From Brevibacillus ruminantium (GTDB lineage Bacteria > Bacillota > Bacilli > Brevibacillales > Brevibacillaceae): 64,000 nucleotides of DNA. How positions within the stretch are numbered: the first letter of the stretch is position 1; every line of letters begins with the position of its first letter. Shown here piece by piece: positions 9,006 through 18,081 of the stretch. The notes beneath the pieces are model-generated. The model saw only the letters and a program-made list of their open reading frames with translations. It did not search any database and was not told the origin of the DNA. The position numbers and the translations under genes are program-made. The stretch lies in the NCBI RefSeq assembly GCF_023746555.1, contig NZ_CP098755.1, positions 2,491,001-2,555,000 of the forward strand, written 5' to 3'.

Positions 9006-9740
9006 ATGTATAATAGGCCGCCGTGGGCTTTGGTAACAGGGGCATCGGGCGAGATCGGGCAGGCGATCAGCCTGGCGCTTGTGGAGATGGGCATCCCGCT
9101 TTATCTGCATTATCATCGGTCTGCTGACAAAATCGAGGCCATTTTGCACGTTTGCCGGGAGCGAGGGGTTCCGGCATACGCCATGCAGGCTGATCTGAGA
9201 GACACGAAGCAAATCGAGGCGATGTTTGGTGCCATGCTGACGCCCCCGCTGCTGCTCGTCAATAATGCGTCGATTGATCATGTAGGACTGATGACGGATG
9301 TGTCGCCGGAACAATTCGACGACCTCATCGCAGCCAACGTCCGCTCGACCTTTTTTGTCACCCAAAAAGCCATTCCGGCAATGCTGCGTGAGCGCTTTGG
9401 CCGCATCGTGAACATCTCGTCCCTGTGGGGGCTGACAGGTTCATCCTGTGAAGTGCTGTATTCACTGAGCAAAGGTGCGGTGCACGCTTTTACCAAAGCA
9501 GTGTCAAAAGAGCTGGGACCAAATGGAATTACTGTCAATGCTGTTGCTCCTGGCGCGATTCAGGGAGGCATGATGAACCGCTTCAGCCGAGAGGACATTG
9601 AGATGATCACCTCCGAGATCCCTCTTGGCAGGTTGGGTGCGCCGCAAGAAGTAGCAGCGGTTGTGCGATTCCTCCTCTCCCCCGAAGCTGGCTATGTCAC
9701 CGGCCAGATTATCAGCCCGAACGGCGGTTGGTACACGTAG
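9006..9740 (+). CDS. ymfI: SDR oxidoreductase YmfI (EF-P 5-aminopentanone reductase)
   Basis: This 244-residue SDR has TGASGEIG near residue 10, NNAS, a catalytic Ser in SSLWG, and YSLSK (Tyr152, Lys156). In Bacillus subtilis YmfI reduces the 5-aminopentanone on elongation factor P to 5-aminopentanol, which helps ribosomes through proline stretches. Order and spacing next to ymfFH support the assignment over a generic 3-oxoacyl-ACP reductase. It starts at ATG 9006, nine bases after the ymfH stop. Confidence 0.88.
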   Translation: MYNRPPWALVTGASGEIGQAISLALVEMGIPLYLHYHRSADKIEAILHVCRERGVPAYAMQADLRDTKQIEAMFGAMLTPPLLLVNNASIDHVGLMTDVSPEQFDDLIAANVRSTFFVTQKAIPAMLRERFGRIVNISSLWGLTGSSCEVLYSLSKGAVHAFTKAVSKELGPNGITVNAVAPGAIQGGMMNRFSREDIEMITSEIPLGRLGAPQEVAAVVRFLLSPEAGYVTGQIISPNGGWYT

Positions 9741-9829
9741 GGATGTGAATAAATTTCTCCTCTTGTTGGCACTCTACCAATGTGACGGTCAGATAGGGGA
9801 CCGCAATGTACAGGAGGAGGGATATTTTC

Positions 9830-10099
9830 ATGTCAGTTCTCGACAATTTTCGTGATTGGAAAGAGTTTCTCGGAGATCGTGTAGAACAGGCCAAGCAAGC
9901 TGGAATGGAAAGCGACACTCTGCAAAATGTCGCCTACCAGATCGGCGGCTACCTGTCTGGGCAGGTCGATCCGAAAAACGATCAGGAGCGCCTGCTGAAG
10001 CAGCTGTGGGATGCGGGCGACGAGGAGCAGCAACGCTCGCTTGCCTCGCTGATGGTCAAGCTGGTGCAAGACCCAAACAATATCAACCGTGGCAATTAA
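9830..10099 (+). CDS. ymfJ: DUF3243 family protein YmfJ
   Basis: This is an 89-residue, highly charged, mostly helical cytoplasmic protein of unknown function. It matches the small DUF3243 protein that follows ymfI in Bacillus. ATG 9830 is chosen because CAGGAGGAGGG lies nine bases upstream; an ATG at 9806 would place this ribosome site inside the gene. A terminator follows directly. Confidence 0.85.
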   Translation: MSVLDNFRDWKEFLGDRVEQAKQAGMESDTLQNVAYQIGGYLSGQVDPKNDQERLLKQLWDAGDEEQQRSLASLMVKLVQDPNNINRGN

Positions 10100-10118
10100 T
10101 AAAGTGATCAAAAATCTC

Positions 10119-10145
10119 AAATCCCCGACTTTTGGGGATTTTTCT
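10119..10145 (+). terminator. Terminator after ymfJ
   Basis: AAATCCCC (10119-10126) pairs with GGGGATTT (10134-10141) across a 7-base loop, followed by a short T-rich tail. Confidence 0.8.
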
Positions 10146-10154
10146 ATTCCCTCA

Positions 10155-10182
10155 TTGTCGAATAGTTGGAACGTGTTATACT
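10155..10182 (+). promoter_or_regulatory. SigA-type promoter of ymfK
   Basis: TTGTCG (10155-10160) and TATACT (10177-10182) are separated by 16 bases, 40 bases before the ymfK start. Confidence 0.6.
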
Positions 10183-10222
10183 ACTTAGGAAGAGAATATT
10201 TTGGTGTCGGAGAGGATCGGAG

Positions 10223-11002
10223 ATGGACGTGCAAAAAGAGTGGTATCTGGAATATGAGATTGCCAAAAATAAACCGGGACTTTTGGGTGATGTTGCGTCC
10301 ATTTTGGGGATGCTCGGCATCAACATCGTGACCATCAATGGTGTGGACGATATGCGAAGAGGCATGCTGCTGACCACAGATGACGATGGGAAAATTGAAA
10401 TTGTACGCAATGTTATCCAAAAGATGGACAAGATAACGGTAACGCGGCTGCGTCCGCCGACCATGCTTGACCGTTTGGCAGTTCGCCACGGGCGCTATAT
10501 CGAACGAGACAGTGAAGAGAAAAAGACATTTTTGTTCGTGAGGGATGAACTGGGGCTTCTCGTCGATTTTATGGCAGAGATTTTGAAGCGGGAAGGACAT
10601 CAACTGATCGGGATCAGGGGGATGCCGCGCGTCGGTAAAACCGAATCGATGATTGCCGCCAGTGTTTCGGCCAACAAGCGGTGGACATTTCTCTCCTCCA
10701 CGCTTTTGCGTCAGACTGTTCGCAGCTCCCTTGCCATTGATGAGATGTCCGCTGATCATGTATATTTAATAGATGGGATCGTTTCGACGATGCGTGCAAC
10801 CGAAAAGCACCACTCTCTTTTGCGTGAAGTCATGAGCTATCCGGCCGCAAAAATTATCGAACATCCTGACATCTTCGTTCGAGAGTCTGAGTATGAACTA
10901 TCCGACTTTCACTATATCATCGAACTGCGGCATCATCCTGAAGAAGAGATTACATACGAGCTGATCAACAACCGCGGTTTTGATCACTTTGACATGACAT
11001 AA
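10223..11002 (+). CDS. ymfK: DUF3388 family protein YmfK
   Basis: This 259-residue protein matches Bacillus YmfK. The N-terminal 80 residues look like an ACT-type regulatory domain (EYEIAKNKPGLLGDVASILG, then INIVTINGVDDM). The remainder includes GMPRVGKTES, which resembles a P-loop, suggesting nucleotide binding. The function is unknown. ATG 10223 is chosen over an upstream GTG because GGATCGGAG lies just before it and because 10166 falls between the -35 and -10 elements of the promoter. rodZ follows 17 bases later. Confidence 0.82.
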   Translation: MDVQKEWYLEYEIAKNKPGLLGDVASILGMLGINIVTINGVDDMRRGMLLTTDDDGKIEIVRNVIQKMDKITVTRLRPPTMLDRLAVRHGRYIERDSEEKKTFLFVRDELGLLVDFMAEILKREGHQLIGIRGMPRVGKTESMIAASVSANKRWTFLSSTLLRQTVRSSLAIDEMSADHVYLIDGIVSTMRATEKHHSLLREVMSYPAAKIIEHPDIFVRESEYELSDFHYIIELRHHPEEEITYELINNRGFDHFDMT

Positions 11003-11019
11003 AAGAAGGAGGGTAAGCT

Positions 11020-11928
11020 GTGTCAGAGTTAGGTCAAGTGCTACAAACGGCTCGGAAAGAAAAAGGAATCTCGCTCGAGGACATACAGCGGATTACCAAA
11101 ATTCAACGGAGGTATCTGGAAGCGATCGAGAGGGGTCACTTCCACCAACTTCCCGGCCATTTTTACGCACGTGCTTTTATCAAGAGCTACGCGGAAGCTG
11201 TTGGGCTTGATCCCAACCATATCATGAGCCATTTCCAGTCTGACCTGCCAGCCCAACCTCCACAGGAACAGATGGAACGGCTTCGCAGGCGGCGTGTAGC
11301 AACTACCAGCAATCCACTCCAGGCAGGCAGGTGGGTAACGAAAACCCTGCTTGTTCTGTTCATCGCATTGATCCTCGGCGTGACCTATGTTGCCTTTGTC
11401 AATAGCGACCGTTTCTCCGCTGATCCGGTGCCCGGGAATAACATCAATCCCGGTGCGGAGGTTGTCAACCCAGGCCAGGCTGGGACTCCGAATCCGGTGC
11501 CAAATGTACCGCAAGCGCAGACACCCAATCCTCCACCAGTCGTCCCGGATACGACACCCGGTATGGCAGGGCAGGACCCTTTGGTTCCGGATGCGGCCTC
11601 GCAGTCAGTCCTTACGTTTGAGTCGCAGCAAGGCTCGCTTTATAGCTACACGTTGACCGGTGCTGAATCCATCAAGGTGAAGATCAAAGCAGTCAATGAT
11701 AATTGCTGGTATGGTGCAGCGGAAAAGAAAGTCAATAATTTTCCGAAACAAGGCACTTTGAAAAAAGGTGATGAGGTTGAAATCGAGCTGGGGAAAACGG
11801 CATATGTGCGCCTCGGCAAACCGATGGCTGTAGAAGTTACGGTAAACGGCGCGACGCTGGATACCTCCACACTCAAGTTCATGCCGTCCAATATCAGCAT
11901 TGCCACAGGGCAATCAGCAAATCAGTAA
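11020..11928 (+). CDS. rodZ: RodZ-family helix-turn-helix membrane protein (YmfM)
   Basis: This 302-residue protein has a cytoplasmic HTH_25 domain (residues 1-70), a basic stretch, one transmembrane helix at about 104-128 and a Pro/Asn-rich linker. An extracellular C-terminal DUF4115-type domain ends the chain. This is the architecture of RodZ, which couples MreB to the cell-wall elongation machinery. It starts with GTG behind AGAAGGAGGG, 17 bases after ymfK. Confidence 0.88.
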   Translation: MSELGQVLQTARKEKGISLEDIQRITKIQRRYLEAIERGHFHQLPGHFYARAFIKSYAEAVGLDPNHIMSHFQSDLPAQPPQEQMERLRRRRVATTSNPLQAGRWVTKTLLVLFIALILGVTYVAFVNSDRFSADPVPGNNINPGAEVVNPGQAGTPNPVPNVPQAQTPNPPPVVPDTTPGMAGQDPLVPDAASQSVLTFESQQGSLYSYTLTGAESIKVKIKAVNDNCWYGAAEKKVNNFPKQGTLKKGDEVEIELGKTAYVRLGKPMAVEVTVNGATLDTSTLKFMPSNISIATGQSANQ

Positions 11929-11954
11929 GGCAAGCATATTCTGCTTGCCTTTTC
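11927..11954 (+). terminator. Terminator after rodZ
   Basis: AAGGCAAGCA pairs with TGCTTGCCTT around a 5-base loop, followed by TTC. The left arm overlaps the rodZ stop codon. Confidence 0.8.
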
Positions 11955-11968
11955 TGTGCGCTTCAACT

Positions 11969-11998
11969 TTGACACCCCATCTTGGCTTATATTATACT
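11969..11998 (+). promoter_or_regulatory. SigA-type promoter of rimO
   Basis: TTGACA (11969-11974) and TATACT (11993-11998) are 18 bases apart, about 45 bases before the rimO start and directly after the rodZ terminator. Confidence 0.65.
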
Positions 11999-12044
11999 GT
12001 ATAGGTGTAATCTGGGCTGGTGTGACCAATTGGAGGAAATAAGC

Positions 12045-13391
12045 ATGACAGAGAAGGCAGGCTCACGAGAAAAAGTTGCGATCGTAACATTGGGCTGTGA
12101 GAAGAATCTCGTTGATTCGGACATGATGGCTCATTTGATAGATGAGAAAGGCTACGAGCTGGTCGACAACCCGGAGGAAGCGACCGTCGTTATTGTCAAT
12201 ACCTGTGGATTTATTGATGCCGCCAAGGAAGAATCCGTAAACAAGATTCTCGATATGGCTGAGCTGAAAGAATCCGGCAAGCTGAAATCGCTTGTAGTCG
12301 CAGGCTGTCTCACGCAACGATACAAAGAGGATATCCTGGATGAGATTCCTGAAGTGGACGGCATTGTCGGCACAGGCGATTTTATGTCTATTACCGGCAT
12401 TATCGAGGAATCACTGGAGGGGAAACGTCCGATTTACGTGGGCAATCCCATTTTTACGTACGAAGAAGTAGTGAAGCGAAAAGTAAAAACAGGCACCTAT
12501 TCCGCCTATCTGAAGATTGCGGAAGGCTGCGACAACGCCTGTACTTTTTGCAGTATTCCGATCATGCGCGGAGGATTTCGCAGCCGGACAATCGAATCTA
12601 TCGTAGAAGAAGCGAGGCATTTGGCCGAGCAGGGGATCGTGGAACTCAGTCTGATCGCTCAGGACTCCACCAATTACGGAACAGACATTTACGACGGCAA
12701 GCACATGCTGCCGGAGCTTTTGAACCGCTTGGCGGAAGTGGAGGGTATTGAATGGCTTCGCCTTCATTACGCTTATCCGGGCTTCTTCACGGACGAGCTG
12801 ATTGACGTTTTCGCAAACAACGCGAAAGTATGCAAATACGTGGATATGCCGCTGCAGCACTCGGAAGATCATATCCTCAAAAAAATGCGCCGCCCAGGTC
12901 GTCAGCGGGATTCACGTGAATTGGTTGCCAAAATCCGCTCACAAGTGCCGGACGTGGCTCTGCGGACTTCACTGATCGTCGGCTTCCCGGGGGAAACCGA
13001 AGAGGATTTTGAGCGTCTCTGCGAATTTGTAAAGGACGTGAAGTTTGACAGGCTAGGAGTCTTCACGTATTCCAACGAGGATGACACGGCTGCAACCCGC
13101 CTGCCTGATCACGTCGATGAGGAGACCAAGGAAAAGCGGGCAAACATCCTGATGGAAATCCAGCGGGAAATTGCCGGAGAAAGAAACGGACGCTTTGTCG
13201 GCCGCGAGCTTGACGTGTTGATTGAGCGCTATGAAGGGCGCAATGATATTTACGTCGGCCGTACGCAGTATGATGCGCCTGAGATTGACGGTGAGGTATT
13301 CGTCTCCGGCTATCAGGGTGAGCTGGGGAAAATTGTGAAAGTAAAGATTACGCACTCCTATGAATACGACTTGGCCGGGGAGGTAGTCTAG
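12045..13391 (+). CDS. rimO: Ribosomal protein S12 methylthiotransferase RimO
   Basis: This 448-residue radical SAM enzyme has an N-terminal UPF0004 domain whose three cysteines (TLGCEKN, VNTCGF, VAGCLTQR) bind one Fe-S cluster. The radical-SAM motif CDNACTFC lies near residue 161, and a TRAM domain sits at the C-terminus. RimO adds a methylthio group to an aspartate of S12. RimO rather than MiaB is indicated by the GCEKN opening, and a separate MiaB lies at 37.1 kb. ATG 12045 follows TTGGAGGAA. Bacillus subtilis has no gene at this spot, so this is an addition to the ymf-pgsA block. Confidence 0.92.
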   Translation: MTEKAGSREKVAIVTLGCEKNLVDSDMMAHLIDEKGYELVDNPEEATVVIVNTCGFIDAAKEESVNKILDMAELKESGKLKSLVVAGCLTQRYKEDILDEIPEVDGIVGTGDFMSITGIIEESLEGKRPIYVGNPIFTYEEVVKRKVKTGTYSAYLKIAEGCDNACTFCSIPIMRGGFRSRTIESIVEEARHLAEQGIVELSLIAQDSTNYGTDIYDGKHMLPELLNRLAEVEGIEWLRLHYAYPGFFTDELIDVFANNAKVCKYVDMPLQHSEDHILKKMRRPGRQRDSRELVAKIRSQVPDVALRTSLIVGFPGETEEDFERLCEFVKDVKFDRLGVFTYSNEDDTAATRLPDHVDEETKEKRANILMEIQREIAGERNGRFVGRELDVLIERYEGRNDIYVGRTQYDAPEIDGEVFVSGYQGELGKIVKVKITHSYEYDLAGEVV

Positions 13392-13967
13392 GTGAATCTC
13401 GCCAACCGCATCACCCTTGCCAGGATATTCCTGGTGCCCGTAGTCATGTTTTTTCTGCTGGTGCGCTACAATATTGGGAGTTTTACCATCGGCAGCTTGA
13501 CGATTACGTACAACGAGCTGATTGCGGCATTGGTCTTTATCTTAGCGGCAAGTACGGATGGTCTTGACGGCTACATTGCCCGTAAAAAGAAGATTGTCAC
13601 GAATTTGGGGAAGTTTTTGGATCCCTTGGCTGACAAACTGCTGATCTCGGCAGCTTTGATTTCTTTAGTGGAAATGCAAAGACTGGAAGCGTGGATTGCC
13701 ATCATAATCATTAGTAGAGAGTTCGCCGTAACAGGGCTGCGCCTGGTAGCGGCTGCCGAGGGACAGGTAATTGCAGCCAGCGCCTTGGGTAAACTAAAAA
13801 CGTGGATTCAGATCGTAGCGATCACGGCGGTTATCATCCGCAACTTCCCGTTTGAATTTTTCGGGATCCCATTTGATACTGTGGCGATCTGGGCGATGGT
13901 AATCATCACGCTGTATTCGGGCTATGACTACTTTGCCAAGAATCGCAATGTGATCCAATACTCGTAG
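13392..13967 (+). CDS. pgsA: Phosphatidylglycerophosphate synthase PgsA
   Basis: This 191-residue integral membrane enzyme transfers glycerol-3-phosphate to CDP-diacylglycerol, the committed step to phosphatidylglycerol. The CDP-alcohol phosphotransferase motif is complete at about residues 54-80: DGLDGYIAR followed by GKFLDPLADK. The GTG start directly abuts the rimO stop, so the two are translationally linked. Confidence 0.95.
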   Translation: MNLANRITLARIFLVPVVMFFLLVRYNIGSFTIGSLTITYNELIAALVFILAASTDGLDGYIARKKKIVTNLGKFLDPLADKLLISAALISLVEMQRLEAWIAIIIISREFAVTGLRLVAAAEGQVIAASALGKLKTWIQIVAITAVIIRNFPFEFFGIPFDTVAIWAMVIITLYSGYDYFAKNRNVIQYS

Positions 13968-13990
13968 ACAATCGGGTATTGGACTCTTTT
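13955..13990 (+). terminator. Weak hairpin at the end of pgsA
   Basis: CCAATAC (13955-13961) pairs with GTATTGG (13976-13982) across a 14-base loop, with a T run starting four bases later. It overlaps the pgsA stop, so it may only partly terminate before cinA. Confidence 0.45.
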
Positions 13991-14012
13991 TTCAATCCTC
14001 TAAAGAGAATGG

Positions 14013-15272
14013 ATGAGGGTCATGAGAGCGGAGATTATTGCAGTAGGAACAGAGCTCTTACTGGGGCAGATCGCCAATACCAACGCTCAATTTTTGTCGC
14101 AGAAATTGGCGGAAATCGGGATTGGCGTGTACTTTCACACCGTCGTGGGGGATAATACCGAGCGGCTGATGGAAACGATCAAGCTGGCAGCAAGCCGCTC
14201 TGATCTGGTTATTTTTTCCGGTGGACTGGGGCCGACCCAGGATGACCTGACCAAGGAAACGGTAGCTTCGTACATAGAGACGGGACTGGTGACAGACAGC
14301 GTGGCAATGGAGCGCATTGAAGCCTTCTTTCGCCAGCGCGGTATTGTCATGACCCAGAATAACTGCAAGCAAGCGCTCGTCTTCGACCGCGGTGTGGTTT
14401 TCCCGAACGACACGGGGATGGCGCCGGGAATGGCAGCCGAGTACAAAGGCAGTACATTTGTTCTCTTGCCCGGGCCACCCAGTGAATTATATCCGATGGT
14501 CGATCGCTACGCGATGCCCTTTTTCATCAGTCTTCTGCCGGAAAGACAGGTGTTTCACTCCCATGTCCTGCGCTTCTACGGCATCGGGGAATCCGCGTTG
14601 GAAGAGAGGTTGCTCGATTTGATCGAAGGACAGGACAACCCGACGATCGCGCCCTACGCTAAAGAATTTGAGGTCACACTTCGGGTCACCGCACGGGCGA
14701 ATACAGTCGAACAGGCGGAGCAGCTGATCGAACCGGTTGAGACGGAGATTCGCAAACGACTGGGGGAGTTCATCTATGCGGAAGGGGAAACCTCCCTGCA
14801 TGAGGTTCTGGTGGAAGAGCTAAAGAAGAACGGGAAAACCATCGCCTGTGCGGAAAGCTGCACGGGAGGGAAAGTTGCCTCTTTGATTACCTCTGTACCT
14901 GGCAGCTCTGCTGTCATGCGCGGGGGTATCGTCTGCTACACCAATGATGCCAAGCATGATCTCGTCGATATCCCGCGTGAGGTTCTGGAAACAGATGGGG
15001 CGATCAGTGAACAAACGGCCAAGCTGCTTGCAGAAAATATCAGGCACAAGCTGGGTTCCGATTGCGGCATTTCTGTTACGGGAGTAGCGGGACCTGATCC
15101 ATCTGAAGAAAAACCGGTCGGACTCGTGTACATCGGTGTGGCTGTCGACGGCCTACCAACCCTTGTCAAAGAGGTTCGACTTGCAGGAAGCAGACACGCC
15201 ATCGTCGGACGTGCTGCCAAATTTGCTTTATTCTACGCGCTTCAGCGATTAAAGAAAGGTGAACGTATATGA
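14013..15272 (+). CDS. cinA: CinA competence/damage-inducible family protein
   Basis: This 419-residue protein has an N-terminal MoaB/MogA-like domain (VGTELLLGQIANTN, then FSGGLGPTQDD). The C-terminal CinA domain (AESCTGGKVAS near 274) is related to nicotinamide-nucleotide amidase PncC. CinA proteins act on pyridine-nucleotide by-products. In many bacteria the gene is linked to recA and competence, as here, though a helicase gene intervenes. ATG 14013 is used; ATG 14022 is an alternative. The stop overlaps the next start (ATGA). Confidence 0.93.
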   Translation: MRVMRAEIIAVGTELLLGQIANTNAQFLSQKLAEIGIGVYFHTVVGDNTERLMETIKLAASRSDLVIFSGGLGPTQDDLTKETVASYIETGLVTDSVAMERIEAFFRQRGIVMTQNNCKQALVFDRGVVFPNDTGMAPGMAAEYKGSTFVLLPGPPSELYPMVDRYAMPFFISLLPERQVFHSHVLRFYGIGESALEERLLDLIEGQDNPTIAPYAKEFEVTLRVTARANTVEQAEQLIEPVETEIRKRLGEFIYAEGETSLHEVLVEELKKNGKTIACAESCTGGKVASLITSVPGSSAVMRGGIVCYTNDAKHDLVDIPREVLETDGAISEQTAKLLAENIRHKLGSDCGISVTGVAGPDPSEEKPVGLVYIGVAVDGLPTLVKEVRLAGSRHAIVGRAAKFALFYALQRLKKGERI

Positions 15273-16855
15273 CGATTTTTTCTGATTTTCCTTTACATAA
15301 AAATATTGTACAGGCCATCTATGACATGGGCTTTGAAGAGCCGTCACCGATTCAGGCCGCATGCATCCCAAAGGTTCTGGAGGGCGGGGATTTGATTGGC
15401 CAGGCCCAGACCGGTACGGGAAAAACGGCTGCTTTCGGGATTCCGTTGGTGGAGAAAGTGAATCCGTCCAACCGCGTGCAGGCGATCGTTTTGACTCCTA
15501 CGCGGGAGTTGGCTATCCAGGTAGCAGGTGAACTGTTGCGCATCGCCAAATACAAAAAAATTCGCACGCTGCCGATTTACGGTGGCCAATCCATCGGGCA
15601 TCAAATCCGTGCACTTCGCCAGGGCGTACAAGTTATTGTCGGTACTCCTGGCCGCGTTCTCGATCACTTGCGCCGCAAAACGCTCAAGCTGGACCACGTG
15701 CACACGCTGGTTTTGGATGAAGCGGATGAAATGCTCGATATGGGCTTTGTCGATGATATCGAAACGATTATCAATCACATTCCGGAAGAGCGCCAAACCC
15801 TTCTGTTCTCCGCCACCATGCCGCCGGAAATCAAGCGTCTGGCCAACCGCTACATGAAACAGCCGGAAACGATCGCGGTAAGCCGGGAGGAAGTGACCGC
15901 ACCGCTGATCGAACAGGTTTACTACAAAGTTTTCGAACGGAACAAAGTGGAGAGTCTCTGCCGCATTCTCGACAGCGAGGATGTGGAGTTGGGCATTATC
16001 TTTTGCCGGACCAAGCGCGGTGTCGATGAACTGACCGAAGTGCTGCAGGCTCGTGGTTATCTGGCGGATGGGCTGCACGGCGACCTCTCCCAGGCTCAGC
16101 GCGACAAGGTGATGAATGCTTTCCGTGAGGGCTCTATCGAATTTTTGATTGCCACGGACGTGGCCGCCCGCGGGATCGACGTAGGAAACGTGTCACACGT
16201 CATCAACTACGATATTCCGCAAGACTCAGAAAGCTACGTGCACCGGATTGGCCGTACGGGCCGTGCCGGACGCAAAGGAATTGCCATGACTTTGGTAACT
16301 CCTCGTGAGATGAGACAGATGATGTTTATCCAGAAGCAGACCAAAGCAGAGGTTGTCTCCCGCAACGTTCCTTCCCTGGAGGAAGTGGCCGAGCGCAAAC
16401 AGGAGCAATTGCGCGAACAACTGGTCGCGCTTCTTGAAAACAATGGGATTTCAGAGATGTACACCAAGGTCGCTGACTCCCTGATCGGTCAGTATCCCGC
16501 TGAGAAAGTGGCGGCAGCAGCCCTCCATCTGGCTTTCCACAGCGAGGTGGGCGAGACAGAGGAAACCGACGTGTACAACTTTGGAGAAACCGGCGCAGCC
16601 AAAGGCATGGTTCGTTTCTTCCTGAATGTCGGGCGCAACGCGAACGTGCGTCCACAGGATCTGGTGCGCGAGATCTCCGAGACCGTAGGCATCCCAGGAA
16701 AGGCCGTGGGCCGCATCGATATCTTCGAAAACTTCACGTTCGTGGAGGTACCGGAGGAAGTGGCACCGTTCGTTTATGAGTCGCTCCGCCAGACGCGGAT
16801 CAACGGCAAGCGGATCAATCTCGAGCCGGCAAAACCGCGCGGCAAGCGTTCTTGA
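15269..16855 (+). CDS. DEAD-box RNA helicase with DbpA-type RNA-binding tail
   Basis: This 528-residue protein has all helicase core motifs: AQTGTGKT near 46, PTRELA, TPGR, DEAD near 149, SAT and HRIGRTGRAGR. A C-terminal DbpA-like RNA-binding domain follows (MVRFFLNVGRN, then GRIDIFENFTFVEVP), with a basic tail. Enzymes of this type remodel rRNA or help the RNA degradosome and cold adaptation. It overlaps cinA by four bases and ends with its own terminator ahead of recA. This helicase is not between cinA and recA in Bacillus subtilis. Confidence 0.93.
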   Translation: MTIFSDFPLHKNIVQAIYDMGFEEPSPIQAACIPKVLEGGDLIGQAQTGTGKTAAFGIPLVEKVNPSNRVQAIVLTPTRELAIQVAGELLRIAKYKKIRTLPIYGGQSIGHQIRALRQGVQVIVGTPGRVLDHLRRKTLKLDHVHTLVLDEADEMLDMGFVDDIETIINHIPEERQTLLFSATMPPEIKRLANRYMKQPETIAVSREEVTAPLIEQVYYKVFERNKVESLCRILDSEDVELGIIFCRTKRGVDELTEVLQARGYLADGLHGDLSQAQRDKVMNAFREGSIEFLIATDVAARGIDVGNVSHVINYDIPQDSESYVHRIGRTGRAGRKGIAMTLVTPREMRQMMFIQKQTKAEVVSRNVPSLEEVAERKQEQLREQLVALLENNGISEMYTKVADSLIGQYPAEKVAAAALHLAFHSEVGETEETDVYNFGETGAAKGMVRFFLNVGRNANVRPQDLVREISETVGIPGKAVGRIDIFENFTFVEVPEEVAPFVYESLRQTRINGKRINLEPAKPRGKRS

Positions 16856-16879
16856 TCGTTTTAGACAGGGAGTGAAAAG

Positions 16880-16916
16880 CCACCTCGCTCGAGCATTTGG
16901 AGCGGGTGGTTTTTTT
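16880..16916 (+). terminator. Terminator between the DEAD-box helicase and recA
   Basis: CCACCTCGCTC (16880-16890) pairs with GGAGCGGGTGG (16899-16909) with one mismatch or wobble, followed by a run of eight Ts. Confidence 0.88.
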
Positions 16917-16919
16917 ATG

Positions 16920-16933
16920 CGAATATTTGTTCG
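16920..16933 (+). promoter_or_regulatory. LexA (SOS) box upstream of recA
   Basis: CGAATATTTGTTCG matches the Firmicute LexA/DinR consensus CGAACNNNNGTTCG with one change. It lies 10 bases before the -35 element, and lexA itself is in the window. Confidence 0.75.
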
Positions 16934-16943
16934 TAAAAAATAC

Positions 16944-16973
16944 TTGGCAAACTCTTCTGTCTCGATGTATGAT
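16944..16973 (+). promoter_or_regulatory. recA promoter
   Basis: TTGGCA (16944-16949) and TATGAT (16968-16973) are 18 bases apart, about 45 bases before the recA start. Confidence 0.6.
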
Positions 16974-17017
16974 GAAGACAAGAAGATAATAGTTACGTTT
17001 GAAAGGGAGTGTCGTAT

Positions 17018-18076
17018 TTGTCAGATCGTCGCGCCGCTTTGGAAAGTGCACTGCGTCAGATAGAAAAGCAATTTGGTAAGGGTTCCATCATGAAGCTGGG
17101 GGAAATGGCTAACGTCCAGGTATCCACGGTATCAACCGGTGCCCTTGCGATTGATATCGCCCTGGGAGTGGGAGGATTCCCACGTGGTCGAATCATTGAA
17201 ATTTACGGACCCGAGTCATCTGGTAAAACCACGGTCGCTCTCCACGCGATCGCAGAAGTCCAGCGTCAGGGCGGTCAAGCCGCATTTATCGACGCGGAGC
17301 ATGCACTTGATCCTGTATATGCTGCCAAGCTGGGTGTAAATATTGAGGAACTGCTGCTGTCTCAGCCTGATACGGGTGAGCAGGCACTGGAAATTGCCGA
17401 GGCACTGGTACGCTCCGGAGCTGTTGACATCATCGTTGTCGACTCGGTTGCTGCCCTGGTACCTAAAGCGGAAATCGAAGGGGAGATGGGCGACTCGCAC
17501 GTAGGTTTGCAAGCGCGTTTGATGTCCCAAGCACTTCGCAAACTCTCCGGTGCGATCAACAAATCCAAAACAATTGCCATTTTCATTAACCAGCTCCGTG
17601 AAAAAGTAGGAGTCATGTTCGGGAACCCGGAAACGACACCAGGTGGACGAGCTTTGAAATTCTACGCCAGCGTGCGCCTCGACGTACGGAAAGCGGAATC
17701 GATCAAAGTTGGCAACGACGTGATCGGAAGCAAAACAAAAGTAAAAGTCGTGAAAAATAAAGTAGCTCCGCCGTTTAAGACAGCAGAAGTGGACATCATG
17801 TACGGAGAGGGAATCTCCAAAGAGGGAAGCATTCTGGATATCGGTGCGGAGATTGATGTGGTACAAAAAAGTGGAGCATGGTATTCATTCAATGATGAGC
17901 GCCTCGGTCAAGGTCGTGAAAATGCGAAGATCTTCTTGAAAGAGAATCCGGAAATTGCGAATCAGATTGAATCGAAGGTTCGTGAGTACTATAGTCTGAA
18001 CCCTGGTTCGGTTCCGACGACAGAGCCGGTCAATGATCCTGAACAAGACGAAGAACCAATGTTTGATCTCGATTAA
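17018..18076 (+). CDS. recA: RecA recombinase
   Basis: This protein of about 352 residues has the RecA Walker [10 protein letters not shown] near residue 63, the [15 protein letters not shown] segment and the usual acidic C-terminus. It forms filaments on single-stranded DNA, drives strand exchange and triggers LexA self-cleavage. A GTG at 17009 is also in frame. TTG 17018 gives an N-terminus ([12 protein letters not shown]) like Bacillus RecA and sits nine bases after AAAGGGA. A LexA box precedes the promoter. Confidence 0.97.
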   Translation: MSDRRAALESALRQIEKQFGKGSIMKLGEMANVQVSTVSTGALAIDIALGVGGFPRGRIIEIYGPESSGKTTVALHAIAEVQRQGGQAAFIDAEHALDPVYAAKLGVNIEELLLSQPDTGEQALEIAEALVRSGAVDIIVVDSVAALVPKAEIEGEMGDSHVGLQARLMSQALRKLSGAINKSKTIAIFINQLREKVGVMFGNPETTPGGRALKFYASVRLDVRKAESIKVGNDVIGSKTKVKVVKNKVAPPFKTAEVDIMYGEGISKEGSILDIGAEIDVVQKSGAWYSFNDERLGQGRENAKIFLKENPEIANQIESKVREYYSLNPGSVPTTEPVNDPEQDEEPMFDLD

Positions 18077-18081
18077 TGGGA

